In this document: in pieces, positions 44,003-53,486 of the stretch
How the letters are laid out: each line of letters starts with the position of its first letter
How positions within the stretch are numbered: the stretch's first letter is position 1
Assembly (NCBI GenBank): GCA_019925105.1
Contig: JAHGAU010000036.1
Coordinates: forward strand, 186,001 to 250,000
DNA from: Niebla homalea
Taxonomy: Eukaryota > Ascomycota > Lecanoromycetes > Lecanorales > Ramalinaceae
Reading direction: 5' to 3'
Length of the DNA stretch: 64,000 nt
Position numbers and translations under genes: made by a program
Notes under the pieces: generated by a model
Seen by the model: only the letters and a program-made list of their open reading frames with translations
Told to the model about the DNA's origin: nothing
Databases searched by the model: none

Positions 44003-47000
44003 ATGGCTTCAAATCCTGGCCAAGGATCTTCTCCTGACAGAGACGAAGATTTGGCCTATGGGGACTATCATGACCCAACACGAGACACAGCCGGTGGCCT
44101 GGAGGATTTCGAAGGGGAGGAAGGGGAGCGAGGCATCATTGGAGATGCGTACAGGAAAATCCGAGGCAAGAATAGGCCCCAGCAGAATGTTGCCTCCTCT
44201 CAGAATGACGGCGCTTCTGCATCTGGCTTAGGTTCCTTTGTCTTCAACAAGCTACATGGTGCTGTTCACGACATTAGCTCGGAGCTCAACCAGCGCCTCA
44301 ATAATCGAGAGAATCGACACAGTCATACTCATCCAACAACTCAGTGTGACGGTGGCACCCACCATGATACCGATCATCGATATGGGAGTTTTGCACCACA
44401 GCGCACCAACAACGATGTCAAATGGTTCGTCGACGGATGTGGCTACATGTGGGCGGTCTCCATGGCTTTGGAACGAGCGACTCACTCGATCTGGATCCTT
44501 GACTGTGCGTTCTGATTGTATCCGAGTTCAACCCTTACAGCCATCCTGACCATAATGTAGGGTGGCTTTCCCCCGAACTATATCTGCGAAGACCGCCGTC
44601 CCGAAATGAGGCATACCGCATCGACCGGTTGCTGCAAGCCGCTGCTGCGCGAGGTGTGAAGGTCAACATTATTGTGTACAAAGAGGTCACTCAAGCCCTC
44701 ACCCGTAAGTACCTAACCCCAACGGTACCCAAATATTTGCACTCCTTACTACCAAGCCACACCGATCCCATATCAAAAGGCCTTACGGGCCTAGGCCTTG
44801 CGGCGGCTTTTGCGTCGTTGGAGTGCCTCGAGAAGGAGAATCCGCTGATGGAGTCTCCTTTGACAGTCTCTTCCAGCCACACGAAACATGCTCTAGAGGC
44901 TTTACACCCCAACATCGCTGTCTTCCGACACCCTGATCATCTTCCGGATGCACAAACATTGCAGTCATCCTTTATGTCTTCTTTGCAGAACATGTCTCTT
45001 ACCGCAAAAAAGGCTGCTTCACTTCCAACAGATGCTCTCAAGGCTATATATGGTATGAACGAGGATGTGATTCTCTACTGGTAAGTGGACTGCCCCAATC
45101 AGAAGTCCACTTTGGTTGGTAAACGAGATAGCCTACATGATTGTAGTTCTTGTTGTGAGAAGGCTGATAACATTTGAAATTGTTCCGCTCGTACATGTCA
45201 GCTAATGCCTTTGGTAAAAGGGCCCATCATGAAAAGTTGTGCATTGTGGATGGTGAGACGGCATTCATGGGGGGACTCGATCTTTGCTACGGGCGCTGGG
45301 ACACCAATCAGCACCCAATCGCCGACTGCCATCCATCGAATCTAGATGACATTGTCTTTCCTGGCCAAGACTATAATAACGCTCGGTGAGTCGCCTGCCT
45401 TTGGTACTTCCGGCGATTGCGGAATGCTTTGTTGAAAAAGGTCGGATGCTAAACTGGCCTACCAGGATCATGGACTTCCAAGACGTAGCCCACTGGCAAA
45501 ATAACAAGTTGAATCGTAAAGACAGCTCGCGAATGGTATAACACCCACGCTCATCCTGATAGCCGTTATCTAAACATCCATGCAGGGCTGGTCTGATATC
45601 TCAATCAGCCTTCGCGGACCCGTCGTCGAGGACTTGCGGGCTCATTTTGTTGAGCGATGGAATTTCATTTACAATGAAAAATACGATGTTCGGAGAGATA
45701 CTCGCTACTCACGGCTTGCTGCCTCTCAACCTTCTGCGGCATCCGTACAGCAGCCACCTGCTCAAGCATCATCCTCTGGATACCAACCTTATCGGACCCC
45801 ATCTTCGCAAAACTACCAACCGCAAGGTCAGAGCCAGGAATACGGAGGGTACCCGAACCCAGTATACGGTCATTCCGATCCTGGCGTCGCCACCCAAGGT
45901 CAGGTACCATACTATCCACCACCGCCAGCTAGCCGAGAAGTCGATGATGCCTCTGAAGACGACTACAGCCTCCCACGAGTGGCTGGCCGCGGAGACCTGA
46001 ATGGCTCACGCATTTCCGAACACCGACGCTTCGAGGAGCAAGCTCGTGGCTTGAAAGATAGCGTGATTGGCAAACTCGATGGGACCGGACATCATGCTCG
46101 GCTCCACAGTACCGCGCAACATGCTGGGATTCCCATCCAACTTGTCAGAAGCTGTACAAAATGGAGCCACGGGGTGCCAACGGAGCATTCCATCGCGAAT
46201 GCCTACATCAGCGTCATCGAGAACAGTCAGCACTTTGTCTACATCGAGAACCAATTCTTCATTACGGCGACTTCTGACAAGCAAAAGCCGGTCACAAACA
46301 AGGTCGGCAAAGCCATCGTCAATCGCATCCTCCGTGCCGCAAGGGCTGGAGAAAAGTTCAAGATGATCGTGGTCATTCCCGCTGTGCCCGCTTTCGCTGG
46401 TGATCTGCGTGACGACTCAAGCCTCGGTACCAGAGCGATCATGGAATTCCAATACAATTCCATCAATCGCGGTGGGTACAGTATTATGGAGTGTGTGGCA
46501 AATGCTGGCTACAATCCCATGGAATACATCAGATTCTACAACTTGCGCAACTACGACCGCATAAATGTAAGTAGATCGATGCAAGAGGTCGAGCAAAGAA
46601 GCGGCATTGATTACGCAATTGCTTCGCGAGAGCACGATCAGGCTGTTGAGCTGCCGGCTGAGATGCGAGGGCAGCGCCTTCCACCACGTGCCAATTATGA
46701 AAGATATGAGCAAATGACGGGCCGAATGAGCATGGAGCAAGACCACTACCCGGGGAACTGGGACTCGGTCAGCGCTTGTTACATGGCTGGCGGTGATGAC
46801 ATTCGAAGCGTTCCATGGGCGGACGGAGACTATTCCGAGCTTGATGCTTTTGTTAGCGAGGAACTCTATGTTCACTCAAAGGTCTTGATTGCCGATGACA
46901 GAGTTGTCATCTGCGGCTCCGCTAATATGAACGACCGCTCTCAATTAGGCTACCACGACTCTGAGATCGCTGTCGTGGTTGAAGATCCAAATCAGATCGA

Positions 47001-47565
47001 CTCGATGATGGACAGTCATCCTTACCGGGCATCCCGTTTTGCTGCGACGTTGCGTCGCCAACTCTTTCGCAAGCATCTTGGTCTACTTCCCAGTCAGGAC
47101 ATGAAACATCCCACCCAGAATTTCGAGCCGATTGGCGTACCGAATACCTACGACTACAACTCTCCAGAGGATCAATTAGTCATTGACCCGCTGGCCAACG
47201 TCTTCCTCAATACGTGGAATTCGCGAGCCAAGACTAACACCGATGCGTTCGCTCGTGTCTTCCATCCAGTGCCACATGACAGTGTCAGAACATGGAGGGA
47301 TTACGAAAGCTACTACGAGCACTTCTTCAAGTCTGCGGACAAAGATGCTCAGGAAGGCGAGAAGAAGGCACCCAGCAAGTACATGTGGGGTCATGTAGTT
47401 GCCGAAGAGTTCGCGCCTGGCGATCAAGGTGTCAAGCAGGTCAAAGATGTGCTAAGTACGATCAAGGGAACCTTGGTAGAGATGCCGCTCTCATTCCTGA
47501 TCGAGGAAGATATTGCAAAGGAAGGGTTGGGACTCAATGCGTTTACCGAGGAGGTATACACTTGA
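44003..47565 (+). CDS. PLD1: Phospholipase D (PldA/Spo14 type, without PX-PH)
   Basis: Hydrolyses phosphatidylcholine to phosphatidic acid. Six exons: 44003-44504, 44561-44704, 44867-45080, 45221-45385, 45466-45535 and 45586-47565; 1024 aa with consistent phases. Joins restore [39 protein letters not shown] and [16 protein letters not shown]. The two catalytic HKD motifs are [17 protein letters not shown] and [20 protein letters not shown]; the conserved [13 protein letters not shown] and IYIENQFF-like VYIENQFF blocks are present. The N-terminal 130 residues are acidic and disordered; a Gln/Pro/Tyr-rich insert of about 130 residues lies between the HKD halves. The second intron is 162 nt, in frame and free of stops, so retention would insert 54 residues. 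No PX or PH domain is seen. Confidence 0.95.
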
Positions 47566-48248
47566 GACATTCGATCAAGCCTAGGTGCAACCCGTTAGGA
47601 TGAAACGAATTGTGAGACGGTTGGATGTTGAGGAAAGTACAATAGTAACGGCAAAATGACTCGAGACTTTGTTGAGCTAACACGAAAAAACGAGGCGCTA
47701 ACCCAATGCGGTAGGTTGGACTTCATGGTGCTAGAACTAACACCTTCGCGAAAGAGCTGCGATGATAGCGTTGACCTATAACGTCTCGAAAGCCCTCTTG
47801 TATCAACAGTAGGCATTTATGCCTAGTTGTGCCTATGTCCATGCATTTCCGTGTACTGATAAGCCCATCACGTTTCGCTCTGATGGAGTGCCCATACCTT
47901 TGCACTATGGTGTCGAGTTGGTGAATCTGGTACGCGCAATCGACAAATAGAGCTAAGTGAAAAGCATGGTAGCGCTGATAGCTGATTCACATCAAGTACC
48001 CTCTCCTGTTTCTGCACATCAAATTCAAACCGTGTTTGAGTGGTGTAGGCTGGCTCCTTGGGCATGTGACAATGCCTCTCGAATGACACTTCGTGTCGCG
48101 CAAGCGTAGTTGACTCGCAACTTCTCAAAAAATGAAAGACATCACCAATTGCTAAGCCATGTGAATGACAAACAACATTCGAGCAACTTAGCCACAACCC
48201 CTTCTCATTTTCAGATGTTGACGAGCATCTCAAGCTAAGCCACATCTT

Positions 48249-48678
48249 CTTTGACTCATCCTGAGGTCCAATTTCGAGTACAATACTAGTGGCAAAACAA
48301 AGTGACTTGGATCTTGGCCAATCACCATACTTCAAGACACAGCTCGAACAAGTGCTTCGATTGATAGTCTACTGTCTTCATCCTCACAAAGTCACCTTCT
48401 TCATACAACCACGACCTTTCTCTACTCGTTGAGAATACAAAGGAGTTCCACATAGCTTTCTCTCAAGTTACAAGCTAAAACCATTCCTTATCACCCAGCA
48501 GTGACTTTTGTCTCCTCCTTGAGCTCACACAGAGGACAACCTGACCTTTCTTTCGTTCGACAAGCAAGCATCATTCTTTATCATACAGTTGCAATCTTTC
48601 TCTTCTCCTCGGAATCACAAAGGAGCTATACAGATCTTTCTCTTTACTGACAAGGAGACTCACTACCGGCATCCTTTG
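48249..48678. promoter_or_regulatory. Cluster of CAAAG/CTTTG HMG-box core motifs
   Basis: CTTTG at 48249 and 48674; CAAAG at 48298, 48387, 48438 and 48618. CAAAG is the core recognised by HMG-box mating-type proteins and by Ste11-like factors. Six in 430 bp is several times chance (under one expected at equal base composition). Role inferred. Confidence 0.35.
48381..48660 (+). repeat. Degenerate ~90-bp tandem repeat
   Basis: Three or four diverged units; shared marks are CTTTCTCTnCTC, GAATnACAAAGGAG and a CATTC(T/C)TTATCA string, spaced by about 88-92 bp (AAAGGAG at 48439 and 48619, a decayed AGAGGAC at 48531). Confidence 0.5.
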
Positions 48679-49164
48679 AGACAATTGCAAGTGGCCGACT
48701 TGACTGTGTACCGAACATTCACAAGGTGAAGCAGAAAAGAGAGGACATAAAACAACGGCCACCCTCTGAAGGGACGTTCAACAATTCAACACGCTCTTTC
48801 AGGCAAATCGTTCACATTCAATCCGCAGTAAGTCTCACCCTTCCATCATCTGATACTCCGCAACATTTCCTATCTCTCATACCAAGGCTCCATCACCTGA
48901 ACACATTCACATCACCATCCTTTCAAACAATACGCCGAGCTTCGAGGATCATCAAAGACTTGAGACTACCAATCCTACCCACTCATAATTCATCCTACTT
49001 TACCTTCCCACCCACATATCATCACTGACACCTTTCTTCAACCAGCTTCATAGCCAAGCAACTACACACAGACTCCACTTGAATATTCACTTCACTTTCT
49101 TCCGCTTCTCTCGACCATCCGTCCATCTATCTCATTTCATCAAATCAACCATCCTCCAAGAAAG

Positions 49165-49383
49165 ATGCTTCCCCAAGTCTACATCGTCCGTGTCAAGGCA
49201 TCCGCTCCTGCCGTTGATATTAAAGATAAGCCTGCTGAGGTTGACGGTATGTACCTCCTCCTGCCCTCTTTACCTATTTTCCCTCGTGTTCCATGAGCCT
49301 TTCACCATCTGTACATTATTACCTTGACTAACCTCACCTTCCTTGGTTTAGCACGCGGTGTAGCCGGCTGCGTCGTCATGTAA
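49165..49383 (+). CDS. Tiny CaaX lipopeptide precursor, a-factor-like pheromone candidate
   Basis: Two exons, 49165-49246 and 49352-49383, encode 37 residues beginning MLPQVYIVRV and ending RGVAGCVVM. The intron (49247-49351) has GTATGT, a CTAACC branch site and TTTAG. The end Cys-Val-Val-Met is a perfect farnesylation CaaX box, as in ascomycete a-factor-type pheromone precursors (Neurospora mfa-1 also ends CVVM). The precursor would be farnesylated, trimmed, carboxymethylated and exported. The middle has alternating Lys/Asp/Glu/Pro. A second, alternative last exon lies 141 nt downstream (separate entry). Too short for automatic gene callers. It could instead be a small membrane-anchored peptide of another kind; no homologue was recalled. 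Confidence 0.6.
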
Positions 49384-49524
49384 ACCCTCCTCGATCATCA
49401 ACACCACCCTACCGCCACCGCACACGTTTTGAAAATTTTCGCATCTCTTTTTCCTGGCTCTCCCCATTCCCACGGTGCCTTTTCGACATTGTCGGTGGTC
49501 GAGGGTCTAATCATGAGAGATTAG

Positions 49525-49556
49525 GACGCGGCATTGCTGGCTGTGTCATCATGTGA
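49525..49556 (+). other. Alternative CaaX terminal exon (RGIAGCVIM)
   Basis: Follows TCTAATC branch-like and GATTAG acceptor-like sequence, has the same 32-nt length and phase as 49352-49383, and encodes Gly-Arg-Gly-Ile-Ala-Gly-Cys-Val-Ile-Met-stop. Splicing 49246 to 49525 would replace GVAGCVVM with GIAGCVIM. Differences between the two exons are almost all synonymous or Val/Ile, which suggests selection on the peptide end. Confidence 0.5.
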
Positions 49557-51159
49557 CGACCCTCTCATCCATCTTTTCTCTCGGCCATTTTACGACGACG
49601 ACAGCAATTAGGGCAATGGAGGGGGGACCGTACATCATGGACAGGGAGACAATGCGGTAGCGGGTGACTTACGACATCTAATGGGGGAAGGGCAGCATGC
49701 AATGTATATTTATTAGACATCAACATTCCTTTCTCGACGGCGGAGGTGGTTTTGGGGGCACACTTTCTTTTGAACTTGATCACAAGGGATCAATGGGCTT
49801 GCAATGGTCTGCAATCAACAATTTGCTGAATAAGTATTTCTTCACATAGAAGCATTCCAACAATACAATACCTAGAAACATTAATCAGCAGCCATCTCTC
49901 ATTACCAAACATTCCGTAAGCACAAATTGCGCAACTCTCTCCGCACGCACCATTTGACATACCAATGCAATTATCCTCCTGACCCTACAATGCAGGAACA
50001 CCACTATCCCCAGGTCTCCCTTCCCAAAGTACCACACGGTGAAGGGCCCCTTTCATTAATTCATTAATTCTACGCCACTACAACCCCCGCCCCCCTCCCC
50101 TTTGCCCCTACCAAAAAACGCCTACGCCGAAATCATTTCCAATACCCACCAACTCACTCCCTCGCCATCCCAACCCACCCCCACACATCCGAGCGACATC
50201 CAACTCTTTTCACAACGGGATCACGCCCCTTCTTTATCCCGCAACCCCATCATCGGCCTGCTGTTTCAGTCAAACAAAAGATCACCATCCCAATCGGAAA
50301 AGGATTCACTTCACTCCGAAATAAAATAGCGTTTCTTTTTGTTCAAAAGTCTGATAGTAATGCAGGCATTTACTGATACCAACACACTCCGGGTGGGAGG
50401 CAAAAGGAGTGGGTGTTGGGTTGGGTTGAGGAGTTTTGGCGGGGATTCGTGGCGGCTGGGCCCCCTCGCCCCCACCCCACCCTCCCAACAGCTATGTAGA
50501 GGCTGACTGATTGGGGATGTGAGCTGCACCACGTAGGTATATGCTGAGTGTGGTACTTGTCCGTTCACGAGACTGGCAGTGATGGTGTGGGGGATTGGAG
50601 AGGTAAGGGTGGTTTAAGGGGGGAAGAGCACGAAAGGTTTAGAGGGGTAGTGGACCAAGTATAGCTGAGATTGAAGAGGGATTGTAAATTATGCATGGGG
50701 ACTTCTGGTTGGATTTGGTTTTGATCTGGAGTGAGACCAAGTGGATTCGGGGGGCTGGGGGGTTTTTGATAGAGACCTTGAACAGTATTTCCGTTTGTGT
50801 ATGGTCGACATCCCAAAGTCTTGCTGTAGCAATGCAGCGTGATCTGAATCTGCGTACTCTGTCACTTGCATCGGTCGTGACTGGTTCCGATTCCAGAATT
50901 GGGATGAGCTATACGAAGCTCCCAGGCATGTATAATGAGGGTATTCAAGAGGGTAGGCCTCCTCGGATGGGTATTCGGAGGCTTTTGTTCTTCCTCTAGA
51001 ATGGACTTTGAGGAAAGTTTGTCTCCATTATTTGCACTTCTCGCAGGAAGATGTAAAGGACGGAGCCTGGACAAGGCAGAGATCATAAAATTAAGCAGCC
51101 GCATGCTTCATTGTAGCTTTCTGGATGACAAACCAGCATTAGAAATCAGGCCGACATTT
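49557..51159. other. Gene-poor region
   Basis: 3' UTR of the CaaX gene, then C-rich and G-rich low-complexity DNA near 50080-50170 and 50400-50480. No coding region with family resemblance is seen. Confidence 0.5.
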
Positions 51160-51528
51160 TCAGAAGATGCCATTCGCTCGCGGAAGTTGAGATATCTCGG
51201 TCTGTGACATAGCCGTCATCATCGGTACTTGGACAATATTGTAGCCACCCCAAATCAATACTGGTACAATGAATACCTCTACTGAGAATGCGCAGGCAGA
51301 GGGGAAGATTCTCACGAAAAGAGCAATAGGGATCGAGATGCTGAAGATGTGGTACGTTGTGAGAACGTTCCGGCACTCCTTTTCTGAATAGCCGGTAGTG
51401 ATGAGACTTGTGAGCCACTGGAGATAGATACCAAGGCGGAGACCAAGACCGTAGAGATCCGAGTCGAGTTCAAAGTTGATAGGGTTCCCATATCCGCTGA
51501 AACATGATTCATCTATGGCAGTAGGCAT
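51160..51528 (-). pseudogene. Fragment of a fungal multi-span membrane protein
   Basis: A 122-residue frame from the ATG at 51528. CFSGYGNPINFELDSDLYGL then GLRLGIYLQWLTSLITTGY match the N-terminus of a family of uncharacterised fungal multi-span membrane proteins in which this start is followed by several more helices. Two further hydrophobic stretches (IFSISIPIALFVRIF and FSVEVFIVPVLIWGG) are seen, then the frame stops. The rest of the family's length is not found downstream on the same strand. It is probably a truncated copy or relic; an unrecognised intron is the alternative. Confidence 0.4.
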
Positions 51529-51689
51529 TCTCTCTCCGTGACGAACAGAGGCACACGTGATAAGTGAGAATACGGCTAGATGTGGAGGGGCTGCATAGAG
51601 AAGAGTCCGAAGTTCCTCCAGCAACTCAAAAGGTGGGCACCAGTTTTGGCTGCTTGGGTGTCAAAAAGAAGAAAAAGTCTGGTCCCGGG

Positions 51690-51920
51690 CAGGCTCGAAC
51701 GCCGGACCCTCGATCAAAGGGCAAAAGGCTAAGGTTCCCAGCGGAAGCTGAGAACCCCCCTTACGGACTTGTAACGAACACTGTACTCCACCCAGTACTG
51801 CTCTGGTCTTTTAGGACGAGGACAGCACTGAACTTGTTCTAGTGGACGTTGAACCGGTACCTCTGTTGAGGCGTTCACAAAGAAAGGACTTTTAACCACT
51901 AGTCCACGGAACCTCTCTTC
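51690..51920 (-). other. tRNA-like/SINE-like relic with A-box, B-box and hairpin
   Basis: Reading the minus strand: GGTTCCGTGGACTAGTGG near 51917-51900 has an A-box-like TAGTGG with a D-stem (GGAC/GTCC), then GGTTCAACGTCC (B-box-like) near 51856. About 130 nt later come a strong hairpin, GGCGTTCGAGCC and GGGACCA, followed by a Pol III terminator-like T run. T-stems do not pair properly, so neither half is a working tRNA. Confidence 0.35.
51733..51756. other. Ten-bp hairpin with four-base loop
   Basis: GGTTCCCAGC and GCTGAGAACC flank GGAA; all ten positions pair (one G-T). It lies inside the tRNA-like stretch. Confidence 0.6.
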
Positions 51921-53486
51921 TGCGGGTCCTCACTTTATTTTCAGTAATAAACCTTAATTTGTGACACGCAACACCTAGACTCTTTAGCGTGGATTTCCCG
52001 CAGATGTTCCAGATTCTGCATTGTACTGGGTAGCATTGTTCAGAGAAACAACCACGTCTTCTTTACGAGATCAACGAAGAAATTACCCCCAACATACCAT
52101 TAAAGCTGAATCTCGCAAGGAGGAAGTGAAAAGGGAGGATCGAAAGCTGCAACTCTCGCCCTGCCGTCTGAGCGGCCACGAGCTCCGATCAAGGACACGA
52201 GATTGCGCTGGACCAGCATATACGTTGCAGCTTCAATCAACTTTTCTTTAGCTTTGCGAGATATCATCTATTTCTCGATTCCCTATGGCAAGAAGTTTCA
52301 TACCATCTTCGTCTTGTGGGCAAAATCCATAAAGAGCCTCTCAATCAAGAGTAGCCCTCTATTCGACCTAAAGATCAACGATCGGCAGAAAACTCGCAAT
52401 AGGTCCTGCATGCGGATCAATCATTTCTGGAATGCAAGCTGTAAAAAGCCATTGGAAATTTCCACTCCACCCAACTCGTCATACCCATATCGTTCAGCAT
52501 CGAAGGGAGAATGCAATTTTACTGTACACTCGACAGGATCATCGTGTTTCCGCTTCAAACAAAGCGCATGATATGCAAAACCGTTGAAACGTAGTAGAGC
52601 AAGTTGCAGCCACGTTGCCTATCCTAACCATATAAGGTTTAGCTTTCGCAATCTGGCCCATATCCCCCTGATGACAGTTATACTCATCTTCCCTAGCACC
52701 CATCGCCCCTCAGGAAAGTATCAGGTAGCAAAGTAAGCCCAAGCAGGAAGTAAGCGGGATTCCGGATTCTTCCTACCTCGATCACGGAGAAGGAGCTGCC
52801 AGCCAGTAGAGGAATTCACAAAGAGCCAAATTACCCTGAGAAAAATCGCCATTGAGGACTGACTAGTCTGTTGATTGATTCTGAGCTGGGGAACATAATA
52901 GCAGACTGAGATAACGGAAGATGCTCAGCATTTCTGGGGAACATTTGTCAATTTTCTCTTCATTGAAATGAAATGACCAGGATGATGGTCTTCGAAGGAG
53001 GGTTTGATGCCTATAGCTCTAAAATTTCCACCACAGATGTTTGAAGATGGAGCGTGTGGAAGGAGTTCTTCTCATCAAGGAAAAGCACAAGTACAGCATA
53101 TCATAGCCTTTTTGATGATTCGATCGCGAATTTGGAGAAGGTCGGAAGCATTACCCGCGCCGAATCGAAGCTATTGGGGTACGTCTGGGGGTTAGAAAAG
53201 CTCAGTGAGTCCTTTAATTGAGATATTCTTGAGGCACAGATGATGAAGCGGCTTAGGCGCAGACGCGAGGAGCTCATGGAGGAGGCCTGAACAGACGTCT
53301 CTTGAACATGCAAGTGATGAGACGCGCTTGAGAACTCCAAGCAGCTACGAACATCTCTCGTGCCTGTGTCCCGTGTTCAGTCGATGTAGATTCCAATCGG
53401 TGCTTTCTGTGGAAGACGTGGCGCCGTCGAGAGGTATGCGAGATATGTAGGCTAATAATTCTTTGCACCGCTCTCGTTCTACCTCT
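51921..53486. other. Gene-poor region
   Basis: No protein family or RNA gene is recognised. Short open frames are scattered on both strands without family resemblance. Confidence 0.45.

Larger units (their letters stand above)
47566..49164. other. Long 5' region of the CaaX peptide gene
   Basis: No gene is recognised in this 1.6 kb. The right half is CT-rich and leader-like. It contains a degenerate repeat (about 48381-48660), a cluster of CAAAG motifs, and a possible 5' UTR intron 48828-49045 (GTAAGT donor, AACCAG acceptor). Confidence 0.5.
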
